NCBI GenBank assembly: GCA_019695115.1
Contig: JAIBAP010000004.1
Coordinates: 1-64,000 of the forward strand
DNA from: Caldilineales bacterium
GTDB taxonomy: Bacteria > Chloroflexota > Anaerolineae > J102
Reading direction: 5' to 3'
Length of the DNA: 64,000 nucleotides
In this document: positions 43,214 to 51,439 of the stretch, one piece after another
How the letters are laid out: each line of letters starts with the position of its first letter
How positions within the stretch are numbered: position 1 is the first letter of the stretch
Made by a program: the position numbers and the translations under genes
Notes under the pieces: generated by a model
The model's database searches: none
What the model was told of the DNA's origin: nothing
Seen by the model: the letters and a program-made list of their open reading frames with translations, nothing else

Positions 43214-43978
43214 ATGTCCTATTCCTTCCTCTCGACCGCAATCGCCGATGGCGTGGCCTGGCTGACGCTGAACCGGCCGCCGGTCAATGTCCTGCACTTG
43301 CCGATGCTGCGCGAGATGGAGGCGGCGCTGGCGGCGCTGGCCCAGGATGAGGCCGTGCGCGTCCTCCTCTTGCAGGCCGAAGGCAAGCTCTTTTCGGCCG
43401 GGGTGGATGTGGCCGACCACACCGCCGATAAGGTGGGCGAGATGATCCCCCTCTTCGACCGCGTCTGCCAGGCCCTGGCCGAGTTCCCCATCCCCACGGT
43501 GGCGGCCGTACAGGGTCACGCTCTGGGCGGCGGCTGCGAGCTGGTGTTGTGCTGCGACCTGGCTGTGCTGGCCGAACACGCCAAGATCGGCCAGCCGGAG
43601 ATCCAACTGGCTGCGTTGGCGCCCATTGCCGCCCTGCGCCTGCCCTATCTCGTCGGCTACCGCGCCGCCGCCGACCTCATGTTCAGCGGTCGCAGCCTCA
43701 CGGCGCCAGAGGCGCTGCACCTGGGGCTGGTCAATGCCGTGCTGCCGGCGGCAGGGGTGCGCGAGTGGGCGCAGGAGAAGGCCGCGGCCATCGCCGGCCT
43801 CAGCCGGGCCGCCACCCTGCTGCTCAAAAAAGCCCTGCTGCTCGGCTACGGCGACTGGGCCGGCCGCCTGCCCGCGGTCGAGCAGTCGTATCTGCAAGAC
43901 CTGATGGCCACCGCCGATGCCCACGAGGGCCTGCAAGCCTTTCTGGAAAAACGCCCGCCCGTCTGGCGCCACCGCTGA
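43214..43978 (+). CDS. dch: Cyclohexa-1,5-dienecarbonyl-CoA hydratase
   Basis: The 254-residue crotonase-family enzyme has the Dch signature SAGVDVADHT (61-70), IPTVAAVQGHALGGGCELVL (about 95-114) and a C-terminal FLEKRPPVW. It hydrates the dienoyl-CoA formed by benzoyl-CoA reductase to 6-hydroxycyclohexene-carbonyl-CoA. Clustering with bzdNOPQ and oah makes the assignment strong. No clear ribosome site is seen; the start follows the repeat array. Confidence 0.88.
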   Translation: MSYSFLSTAIADGVAWLTLNRPPVNVLHLPMLREMEAALAALAQDEAVRVLLLQAEGKLFSAGVDVADHTADKVGEMIPLFDRVCQALAEFPIPTVAAVQGHALGGGCELVLCCDLAVLAEHAKIGQPEIQLAALAPIAALRLPYLVGYRAAADLMFSGRSLTAPEALHLGLVNAVLPAAGVREWAQEKAAAIAGLSRAATLLLKKALLLGYGDWAGRLPAVEQSYLQDLMATADAHEGLQAFLEKRPPVWRHR

Positions 43979-43999
43979 ACTCATCGAGGAGATGCTGCT

Positions 44000-44443
44000 A
44001 TGCCCGCACGCGGCCTGACTTTCGGCCAATTCAATCTCGGCGACCGCTTCCTTTCCCCAAGCCGCACGGTGACGGAAGCAGATGTCGTGGCCTTCGCCGG
44101 GCTTTCCGGCGATTTCAACCCCCTGCACACCGACGCCGAGTTCGGCCGCCAGACGCCCTTTGGCGAGCGCATCGCCCACGGCATGTTGATCGCGGCCATG
44201 TCCACCGGCATGGCCAACTGGACCGGCATCTTCGAGGGCACCACCCTGGCCCTGATGGAGCAGATCCTGCGCTACAAAGGCGCGGTGCGCTTCGGCGACA
44301 CCGTGCACCTGGAATTAGAAGTGCTGGAGAAGAAACCCACCTCCAAGCCCGACCGCGGCGTCGTCCGCTTCGCCGCCCGCATCCTCAACCACCGCCAGGA
44401 GATGGTCATCGATGGTGAGTGGACGCTTTTGATGAGTAATTAG
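44000..44443 (+). CDS. MaoC-like (R)-hydratase
   Basis: The 147-residue hot-dog fold protein has the hydratase-2 motif FAGLSGDFNPLHTDAEFGRQTPFGERIAHG with the catalytic Asp and His. It hydrates a trans-2-enoyl-CoA. In this cluster it may act on 2-aminocinnamoyl-CoA or on products of ring opening. GAGGAG precedes the ATG. Confidence 0.85.
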   Translation: MPARGLTFGQFNLGDRFLSPSRTVTEADVVAFAGLSGDFNPLHTDAEFGRQTPFGERIAHGMLIAAMSTGMANWTGIFEGTTLALMEQILRYKGAVRFGDTVHLELEVLEKKPTSKPDRGVVRFAARILNHRQEMVIDGEWTLLMSN

Positions 44444-44524
44444 TGATTGGAGATTGGAGATTGGCGATTAGCGGCAAGATCAATAACCAATCTCCAATCT
44501 CCAATAACCAATAAACGGAGAACC
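44440..44524. repeat. Heptameric GATTGGA array, both orientations
   Basis: AGATTGG units (44444-44463) and the complementary CCAATCT/CCAATAA units (44487-44513) lie between the MaoC and SDR genes; the CGGAG ribosome site for the SDR lies just after. Confidence 0.8.
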
Positions 44525-44526
44525 AC

Positions 44527-45288
44527 ATGCTACTCGAAAACAAGGTTGCTTTGATTACCGGCGGGGCGAACGGGATTGGCCGGGCCACCGCCCGCTATTT
44601 CGCCCGCGAGGGGGCGCGGGTCGTGATCGCCGACCTGGATGGGGCCAGCCTGGAGGCCGTCTGCCAGGAGATCATCGCCGCCGGCGGCCTGGCCGCCACG
44701 GCCGTGGGCAATGTGACCGTGCGCGAGGATGTGCAGCGCATGGTCGATACCGCCCTGGGGCGCTTTGGCCGCCTGGACATCCTGATCAACAACGCCGGCA
44801 TCACCCGCGACGCCCTCACCACCCGCGTCAAGGATGGCCAGGTCAAGTTCATGAGCGAGGAGCAGTGGGACGCGGTGCTCGATGTCAACCTCAAAGGCGC
44901 CTGGATGTGCTCGCAGATGGCGGCGCCGCCGATGATGGCGCAGGGCGGGGGCCGCATCGTCAACACCGCCTCGGTCTCGGCCCTGGGCAACATCGGCCAG
45001 GCCAACTACGCCGCCTCCAAGGCCGGCGTGATCGGGCTGACGCGGACGCTGGCCAAAGAGTGGGCGCGCTTCAACATCGCCGTCAACTGCATCGCCCCCG
45101 GCGGCGTCAAGACGCAGATGACCGCCGCCATCCCCGAACCGCTGATGGAAAAGCTGCTGCACGAAATCCCCTTCGGCCGCCTGGCCGAGCCAGAAGAGAT
45201 CGCCTCCGTCCACGCCTTCCTCTGCTCCGGCATGGCCTCCTACATCACCGGCCAGACCATCTTCGTGGATGGAGGGCAGAAGGTTTAG
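44527..45288 (+). CDS. Short-chain dehydrogenase (FabG-like 3-hydroxyacyl-CoA dehydrogenase)
   Basis: The 253-residue SDR has the cofactor motif TGGANGIGRA (about 11-20), NNAG at about 90, Ser in NTASVSALG and the catalytic YAASK near 158. Together with the MaoC hydratase before it and thiolase after it, it completes a beta-oxidation set, plausibly turning 3-hydroxy-3-(aminophenyl)propionyl-CoA to the ketone. Confidence 0.85.
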   Translation: MLLENKVALITGGANGIGRATARYFAREGARVVIADLDGASLEAVCQEIIAAGGLAATAVGNVTVREDVQRMVDTALGRFGRLDILINNAGITRDALTTRVKDGQVKFMSEEQWDAVLDVNLKGAWMCSQMAAPPMMAQGGGRIVNTASVSALGNIGQANYAASKAGVIGLTRTLAKEWARFNIAVNCIAPGGVKTQMTAAIPEPLMEKLLHEIPFGRLAEPEEIASVHAFLCSGMASYITGQTIFVDGGQKV

Positions 45289-45295
45289 GGGGCAC

Positions 45296-46492
45296 ATGCT
45301 CCACACCCACATCCCCTACGGCGGTTATTGGTGCACTCCCTTTGTCAAATGGCAGGGGGCGTTCGCCAATCTGCACCCGCTCAAGTTTGCGGCCGAGACG
45401 GCGCGGCGGGCGCTGGCAGAGCGCGGCCTGGCGCCGCAGGTCTTCAGCGGCCTCTTTCTGGGCGCGACGGTGCCCAGCCGGGGCGCGTTCTACGCCGCGC
45501 CGTGGCTGGCCGGGATGATCGGGGCCGGGGAGATCACCGGGCCAACCATGAGCCAGGCCTGCGCCACCTCTGCCCGCGTGCTGGCCAGCGCCGCCTTCGA
45601 GATCGAAAGCGGCGGCGCCGGCCCCCTCCTCTGCCTGACCGCCGACCGCACCTCCAACGGCCCGCACCTCCTCTACCCCAACCCCCTGGCCCCCGGCGCC
45701 CGCGGCGAGGCCGAAGATTGGGTGTGGGACAACTTCAACTGCGACCCTTTCGCCGGGCTGAGCATGATTGAGACGGCCGAGAACGTGGCCCGGGCCGCCG
45801 GCATCTCCACCGCCGAGCAACACGAGGTGGCCCTGCTGCGCTACCAGCAGTACGAGCAGGCCCTGGCCGACGACGCCGCCTTCCACCGCCGCTACATGGT
45901 CACGCCGATCGAGATCAACCCCAGCGGGCGCAAGGTCACGGCCACGGTGCAGGATGACGAGGGCGTCTTCCCCACCACCGCCGCGGGGCTGGCCCGCCTG
46001 AAACCAGTGCTGGCCGAGGGAACCGTCACCTACGGCGGCCAGACCTACCCCGCCGATGGCAACGCCGGCCTGATCCTGGCCAGCCGCGAGCAGGCAGCCG
46101 AACTGAGCCGGGAGCCGGGGATCGAAATCCGCATCATCGCCTTTGCCGAGGGCCGGGCGCAGAAGGGCTTCATGCCCGCGGCCAATGTCCCCGCCATCCG
46201 CCGCGTGCTCGACCGCGCCGGCATCACCCTGGCCGATGTGAAGGCGATCAAGACCCACAACCCCTTTGCCGTCAACGATTGCTACCTCACCCGCGAGCTG
46301 GGCATCCCCGCCGCAGCCATGAACAACTACGGCTGCTCGCTGATCTGGGGCCACCCGCAAGCGCCCACGGGCATGCGCCTGCTGATCGAACTGATCGAAG
46401 AGCTGGCCCTGCTGGGCGGCGGCTACGGCCTTTTCAGTGGCTGCGCCGCCGGCGACACCGCCGCAGCAGTCGTGATTCGGGTGGACGGATAG
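45296..46492 (+). CDS. Thiolase family acyl-CoA acetyltransferase
   Basis: This 398-residue thiolase has nucleophile C89 in MSQACATSARVL, the second-domain segments THNPFAVNDCYL and NNYGCSLIWGHPQAPTG (replacing GGAIALGHP) and the final SGCAAGDTAAA Cys. The altered GHP motif suggests an unusual substrate. It may cleave 2-aminobenzoylacetyl-CoA to 2-aminobenzoyl-CoA and acetyl-CoA, the end of the side-chain pathway. ATG 45296 follows AGGGGG and lies 7 nt after the SDR stop. Confidence 0.8.
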   Translation: MLHTHIPYGGYWCTPFVKWQGAFANLHPLKFAAETARRALAERGLAPQVFSGLFLGATVPSRGAFYAAPWLAGMIGAGEITGPTMSQACATSARVLASAAFEIESGGAGPLLCLTADRTSNGPHLLYPNPLAPGARGEAEDWVWDNFNCDPFAGLSMIETAENVARAAGISTAEQHEVALLRYQQYEQALADDAAFHRRYMVTPIEINPSGRKVTATVQDDEGVFPTTAAGLARLKPVLAEGTVTYGGQTYPADGNAGLILASREQAAELSREPGIEIRIIAFAEGRAQKGFMPAANVPAIRRVLDRAGITLADVKAIKTHNPFAVNDCYLTRELGIPAAAMNNYGCSLIWGHPQAPTGMRLLIELIEELALLGGGYGLFSGCAAGDTAAAVVIRVDG

Positions 46493-46714
46493 GCAGTGGT
46501 CAGTGGTCAGTGATCAGTGGTCAGTATTCAGTGTTCAGTATTCAGTATTCAGTGGTCAGTATTCGTATTCAGTTTTCAGTGGTCGGTGGTCGGTAGACTC
46601 GAATTTACCGATTTGTCAGTCTAGCACCGATTCTCCGATCGCCCAATAACCAATCCCCAATAACCAATCTCCAATAACCAATAACCAATCTCCAATCTCC
46701 AATCTCCAATCCCC
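46493..46714. repeat. Heptameric repeats (CAGTGGT/CAGTATT, then CCAATAA/CCAATCT)
   Basis: The CAGT-type heptamers occupy 46495-46590 and the CCAAT-type 46644-46710, with 50 bp of unique sequence between. No gene is visible in this 222-bp gap. Confidence 0.88.
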
Positions 46715-47734
46715 ATGAAAGCCGCGATTTTCTACGCACCCCACCAACCGCTACAGATCGAGGAGCTGCCTGCGCCGGCGCCGGGGCCGGGGGAGGTGCT
46801 GGTCAAGGTGGCGGCCTGCGGGCTGTGCCACACCGACCTCTCCTACATCGACCACGGCGTGCCCACCTTCAAGCAGCCGCCGCTGGTGCTGGGCCACGAG
46901 GTCTCCGGGCTGATCGCGGCTGCCGGCGCGGGCGCGGCCTGGCGCGAGGGCGACCGCGTCCTGGTTCCTGCCGTCTACGGCTGCGGCCAGTGCGCGATGT
47001 GCCGCACCGGGCGAGAGAACATCTGCGAGCGCATGGTCATGTTCGGCAACAATGTCGATGGCGGCTACGCCGAATACATGCTGGCCCCGGCCAAAGATGT
47101 CGTCGCCCTGCCCGCCGAGATCCCCCTGATCGAGGGCGCCATCATCGCCGACGCCGTCACCACCCCCTACCATGCCGTCGTCAACCGCGGCCAGGTCAGG
47201 CCGGGGGATAGCGTCGTCGTCTTCGGCTGCGGCGGCGTCGGCATCAACATCGTCCAGATCGCCGCCGCCCTGGGCGCGCAGGTAGTGGCGGTGGACATCG
47301 CCGACGAGAAACTGGCCATCGCCCGGCAACTGGGCGCGCAGGCCGTGGTCAACGCCAAAACCGTCGCGCGGGTGGACAAAGAGGTGCGCGCCCTCACCGG
47401 CGGCGGCGCCGCCATCGGCTTCGAGGCCATCGGCAACCCGATCACGCAGGAGCAGACCTTTGCCTCTGTGCGCAACGGCGGCCGCTTCGTCATGGTCGGC
47501 TACTCACCCAAGCCCATGACCCTCAACTCCGGGCGGGTGATGTACCGGGAGATGGAGTTGATCGGCTCGTTGGGCTGCCGGGCGGTGGATTATCCCCGCG
47601 TCCTGGCCCTGGCCAGCAGCGGCAAGATCAAGATCAAAGAACTGGTCACCGCCCGCTTCCCCCTCGATCAGATCAACCAGGCCCTCGACCACGTGCGCGG
47701 GGGCGAGGGCATCCGCTCGGTGGTCATGCCATGA
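46715..47734 (+). CDS. had: Zinc alcohol dehydrogenase, probable 6-hydroxycyclohexene-carbonyl-CoA dehydrogenase
   Basis: This 339-residue MDR enzyme has the catalytic Zn segment [15 protein letters not shown] (about 33) and GHEVSG, the structural zinc [15 protein letters not shown] (about 90-104), and NAD-binding [13 protein letters not shown] (about 166). Had is a zinc MDR dehydrogenase of similar size. It is the only MDR in the cluster and fits the missing step between Dch and Oah. The subfamily is assigned mainly by context. Confidence 0.75.
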   Translation: MKAAIFYAPHQPLQIEELPAPAPGPGEVLVKVAACGLCHTDLSYIDHGVPTFKQPPLVLGHEVSGLIAAAGAGAAWREGDRVLVPAVYGCGQCAMCRTGRENICERMVMFGNNVDGGYAEYMLAPAKDVVALPAEIPLIEGAIIADAVTTPYHAVVNRGQVRPGDSVVVFGCGGVGINIVQIAAALGAQVVAVDIADEKLAIARQLGAQAVVNAKTVARVDKEVRALTGGGAAIGFEAIGNPITQEQTFASVRNGGRFVMVGYSPKPMTLNSGRVMYREMELIGSLGCRAVDYPRVLALASSGKIKIKELVTARFPLDQINQALDHVRGGEGIRSVVMP

Positions 47735-48618
47735 TCGACTTCCACATCCATATCAGCCATCCCAGCCACCTGCGGCCCTGGGTGAAGGACTGGTACCACC
47801 AGAACTTCGAGAAGGACTTTGCCGGGCCATTGCAGGCCAGCGGGCTGGATGTAGATGCCTACGTCGACAGCGTCCTGACGCCGGCAGGCATCCGGGCGCT
47901 TTTGCAGGCGACCGGCATCGATTGGGCCGTGGCCCTGGCCGATCCCACCCCCATCACCACCGGCATGACCACCAACGACTACATGGGCGAGTTCTGCCGG
48001 CAGGCCAACGCCCTGCCCGACCCCGCACATGGCCCGGCCGGGCGGCTGCTGCCCTGCGCCAGCATCAATCCCTACCTGGAGAACGACCTGGGCGAGGAGT
48101 TGGAGCGGCTGGTGCAAGCCTACGGCGTGCGCGTGATCAAGGTCTACCCCGTCTACCAACACCACTACCCCAACGACGCCCGCCTCTACCCCCTCTATGC
48201 CAGAGCCGAGGCACTGGGCCTGCCCATGCTGGTGCACACCGGCTCCTCCGTCTTCAAAGGCGCCCGCATCAAATACGGCGACCCCCTGCTGCTGGACGAT
48301 GTGGCCATCGACTTCCCCCGCCTCACCATCCTCATGGCCCATTGCGGGCGACCTTTCTGGTACGAGCAGGCCTTTTGGATGGCGCGCCGCCACGACAACG
48401 TCTACATGGAACTCTCTGGCCTGCCCGCCAAAAACCTGCTGACCACCTTCCCCCGGCTGGAGATGCTGGCCCACAAAGTCATCTACGGCTCCGACTGGCC
48501 CGGCAACCCCGACCTGGGACGCAACATCGCCACCATCCAGGCCCTGCCCATCTCCGACGCCAGCAAACAAGCCATTCTCCACGACAACGCCGCCCGCCTT
48601 TTAGGTCTCATGACCTGA
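47731..48618 (+). CDS. Amidohydrolase-2 family protein
   Basis: This 295-residue TIM-barrel protein has the metal site H5-x-H7 ([10 protein letters not shown]) at the extreme N-terminus, a HTGSSVFKG segment near 170, [12 protein letters not shown] near 203 and the final YGSDWPGNP Asp near 253, as in amidohydrolase-2 (decarboxylase/hydrolase) enzymes. It is coupled to had by ATGA. The reaction is not known; no such step exists in the classical benzoyl-CoA route. Confidence 0.8.
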   Translation: MIDFHIHISHPSHLRPWVKDWYHQNFEKDFAGPLQASGLDVDAYVDSVLTPAGIRALLQATGIDWAVALADPTPITTGMTTNDYMGEFCRQANALPDPAHGPAGRLLPCASINPYLENDLGEELERLVQAYGVRVIKVYPVYQHHYPNDARLYPLYARAEALGLPMLVHTGSSVFKGARIKYGDPLLLDDVAIDFPRLTILMAHCGRPFWYEQAFWMARRHDNVYMELSGLPAKNLLTTFPRLEMLAHKVIYGSDWPGNPDLGRNIATIQALPISDASKQAILHDNAARLLGLMT

Positions 48619-48903
48619 ACCACCCGCCCGCCCGGCAAAGGAGACTGACCCCAGCCCCCATCCCTTACCTCCACCCGATCACTGACCATTGGTTATTGGT
48701 TATTGGTTATTGGTTATTGGTTACTGACCACAGTTCACCAATTACCGATTACTACTCACTGATTACTGCTCACTGATTACTGATTACTGATTACTGCTCA
48801 CTGCTCACTGATTACTGCTCACTGATTACTGATTACTGACCACTGATTACTGCTCACTAATTACTGACCCCTACCCATCCACCGCTGACAGAGGAGAGAT
48901 GAC
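48619..48903. repeat. Heptameric repeats (TTATTGG and GATTACT)
   Basis: About four TTATTGG units (48687-48722) are followed by GATTACT/GCTCACT units to 48870, then the AGAGGAGAG ribosome site for the binding protein. No gene or clear promoter seen in this gap of 285 bp. Confidence 0.88.
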
Positions 48904-51330
48904 ATGCCCACTCGACATCCTTTTCGTTTCTTGTTCCTGATCGTCTTGCTGGCGCTGGCCGTGGCCGCCTGCTCACGTGTGACGCCTGAACCACCCACCG
49001 CCACGCCCGTCCCGCCCACCCAGGCCCCCGCGGCCACCTCCGCGCCTGCGCCAAGCCCCACCCCTGCCGGTCCCGCGCAGGGCGACCCTTACAAGATCGG
49101 CATCTTTTTCTCCATCACCGGCCCTGGCTCCTCGCTCGGCGTCCCCGAACGCGATACAGCGCAGATGGTGATCGAGCAGGTCAATGCCGCCGGCGGCATC
49201 GAAGGCCCCGACGGCAAGCTGCACCTGCTGGAGGCCACGATCGAGGACGACCAGTCTGACCCGAACGAGGGCGTGCTGATCGTCAAGCGACAGATCGAAG
49301 CTGGCGTGCCCGTCATCGTCGGCGGCACCACCAGCGGCGTCAGCATGGCCGTGATCGACACCCTCACCGAGGCCCAGGTGCCCTTCATCTCCAACGCCTC
49401 CGCCGGCTCCATCATCCTCCCCGTCGCCGAACGCCACTGGATCTTCAAGACCCCGCAGCAGAACGTGCCCGTGGCCCAGGTGCAGATGGAGTGGGCCAAG
49501 GCCCGCGGCATCACCAAAGTCGCCTCCTTCGGCGTCAACAACGGCTTCGGCGCCGACTCCATGGCCGCCCTCAAGAGCGTCGCCCCGGACGCTGGCGTCG
49601 AGATCGTCTGGGAAGGCACCTTCGAGCCGGGCGACACCGACTTCACCGCCCAACTGACGCAGATCGCCGGCTCTGGCGCCGAGGCCCTGATCGTCCACGC
49701 CACCCCTGGCGAGGGCGCCCCCCTCACCGTCCAGTTCCGCGACCTGGGCCTGAACGTGCCCATCGTCCACAACCACGGCATCGGCAACCAGGCCTTCATC
49801 GACCTGGCCGGCGAGGCGGCCGAGGGCGTGCTCTTCCCCATCGGCAAGCTGCTGGTGGCAGATGACCTGCCCGCCACCGACCCACAGAAGGGTGTGCTGA
49901 CGCAATATGTCACTGATTACGCTGGCTTCACCGGCGGCTCCAAACCCAGCACCTTCGGCGGCCACGCCTGGGACGCCATGCAGATGACGATCATGGCCCT
50001 GCAAGCCGTCGGCCCCGACCCCGCCGCCATCCGCGACTATCTGGAAGGCATCCAGAACTTCGCCGGCATCTCCGGCATCTTCAACATGTCGGACCAGGAT
50101 CACAACGGCATCGGCAAGGAATCGCTGGTGATGGTCGAGATCAAAGACGGCGGCTGGGAGTACGTCCCCCCGGCCCTGTACAAGGATGCCCCCACCACGG
50201 GCTTGCGCGAGGTGGGCGACCCTTACAAGATCGGCGTCTTCTTCTCCATCACCGGCCCTGGCTCCTCGCTCGGCGTCCCCGAACGCGACACCGCCCAGAT
50301 GGTGATCGAGCAGGTGAACGCTCGCGGCGGCTTGCTCGGCCCGGATGGCAAACTGCACCCGATCGAGGCCACAATCGAGGACGACCAGTCTGACCCGAAC
50401 GAGGGCGTGCTGATCGTCAAACGGCAGCTCGAGGCTGGCGTGCCCGTCATCGTCGGCGGCACCACCAGCGGCGTCAGCATGGCCGTGATCGACACCCTCA
50501 CCGAGGCCCAGGTGCCCTTCATCTCCAACGCCTCCGCCGGCTCCATCATCCTCCCCGTCGCCGAACGCCACTGGATCTTCAAGACCCCGCAGCAGAACGT
50601 GCCCGTGGCCCAGGTGCAGATGGAGTGGGCCAAGGCCCGCGGCATCACCAAAGTCGCCTCCTTCGGCGTCAACAACGGCTTCGGCGCCGACTCCATGGCC
50701 GCCCTCAAGAGCGTCGCCCCGGACGCTGGCGTCGAGATCGTCTGGGAAGGCACCTTCGAGCCGGGCGACACCGACTTCACCGCCCAACTGACGCAGATCG
50801 CCGGCTCTGGCGCCGAGGCCCTGATCGTCCACGCCACCCCTGGCGAGGGCGCCCCCCTCACCGTCCAGTTCCGCGACCTAGGGCTGAACGTGCCCATCGT
50901 CCACAACCACGGCATCGGCAACCAGGCCTTCATCGACCTGGCCGGCGAGGCGGCCGAGGGCGTGCTCTTCCCCATTGGCAAGCTACTGGTGGCCAATGGC
51001 CTGCCCGACACCGACCCGCAGAAGGCCACCCTGCTGCGCTACATCGACCAGTACGGCGCCTTCACCGGCGGCTCCAAGCCCAGCACCTTCGGCGGCCACG
51101 CCTGGGACGCCATGCAGATGGTCTTCTCGGCCCTCCAGGCCGTCGGCCCCGACTCCGCCGCCATCCGCGACTACCTGGAAAGCATCCAGAACTTCGCCGG
51201 CATCTCTGGCATCTTCAACATGTCGGACCAGGATCACAACGGTATCGGCAAGGAATCGCTGGTGATGGTGCAGATCAAAGACGGCGGCTGGACCTACGTC
51301 GCGCCGGAAACCTACGCGAACACGCCGTAA
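48904..51330 (+). CDS. Lipoprotein with two tandem Liv-type substrate-binding domains
   Basis: The 808-residue protein has a signal sequence with a lipobox (VAAC, Cys near 22), a Pro/Thr/Ala-rich linker, then two complete type I periplasmic binding domains (about 59-436 and 437-808), each starting GDPYKIG and ending in a KDGGW motif. The repeats are 1134 bp apart and nearly identical in DNA. Normal LivK is about 370-400 residues with one domain. It feeds the LivHM permease following, probably with an aromatic or branched acid. Confidence 0.88.
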   Translation: MPTRHPFRFLFLIVLLALAVAACSRVTPEPPTATPVPPTQAPAATSAPAPSPTPAGPAQGDPYKIGIFFSITGPGSSLGVPERDTAQMVIEQVNAAGGIEGPDGKLHLLEATIEDDQSDPNEGVLIVKRQIEAGVPVIVGGTTSGVSMAVIDTLTEAQVPFISNASAGSIILPVAERHWIFKTPQQNVPVAQVQMEWAKARGITKVASFGVNNGFGADSMAALKSVAPDAGVEIVWEGTFEPGDTDFTAQLTQIAGSGAEALIVHATPGEGAPLTVQFRDLGLNVPIVHNHGIGNQAFIDLAGEAAEGVLFPIGKLLVADDLPATDPQKGVLTQYVTDYAGFTGGSKPSTFGGHAWDAMQMTIMALQAVGPDPAAIRDYLEGIQNFAGISGIFNMSDQDHNGIGKESLVMVEIKDGGWEYVPPALYKDAPTTGLREVGDPYKIGVFFSITGPGSSLGVPERDTAQMVIEQVNARGGLLGPDGKLHPIEATIEDDQSDPNEGVLIVKRQLEAGVPVIVGGTTSGVSMAVIDTLTEAQVPFISNASAGSIILPVAERHWIFKTPQQNVPVAQVQMEWAKARGITKVASFGVNNGFGADSMAALKSVAPDAGVEIVWEGTFEPGDTDFTAQLTQIAGSGAEALIVHATPGEGAPLTVQFRDLGLNVPIVHNHGIGNQAFIDLAGEAAEGVLFPIGKLLVANGLPDTDPQKATLLRYIDQYGAFTGGSKPSTFGGHAWDAMQMVFSALQAVGPDSAAIRDYLESIQNFAGISGIFNMSDQDHNGIGKESLVMVQIKDGGWTYVAPETYANTP
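49081..51327 (+). repeat. In-frame 1134-bp tandem duplication
   Basis: Copy 1 runs from 49081 and copy 2 from 50215. A stretch of roughly 435 bp (about 49305-49740 versus 50439-50874) shows no difference by eye, while the ends differ at many silent sites. This points to recent duplication or ongoing gene conversion in the middle. Confidence 0.85.
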
Positions 51331-51439
51331 GTTAGTGTTCCGTGTTCCGTGTTCCGTAGTCAGTGTTCGGCGTTCAGTAGTCGGTTGACTTCAGGTGCGA
51401 CGCACTTCGAGAAGTGCGTCGCACCTCCCCCTCATACCA
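51331..51439. repeat. Heptamers plus palindromic repeat, copy 2
   Basis: GTTCCGT and CAGT heptamers (51334-51385) precede the 15-bp perfect palindrome at 51393-51407/51412-51426, whose arms are identical to those at 16485-16518. The hairpin lies between binding protein and permease genes, a common place for mRNA-stabilising structures in importer operons. Confidence 0.85.
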
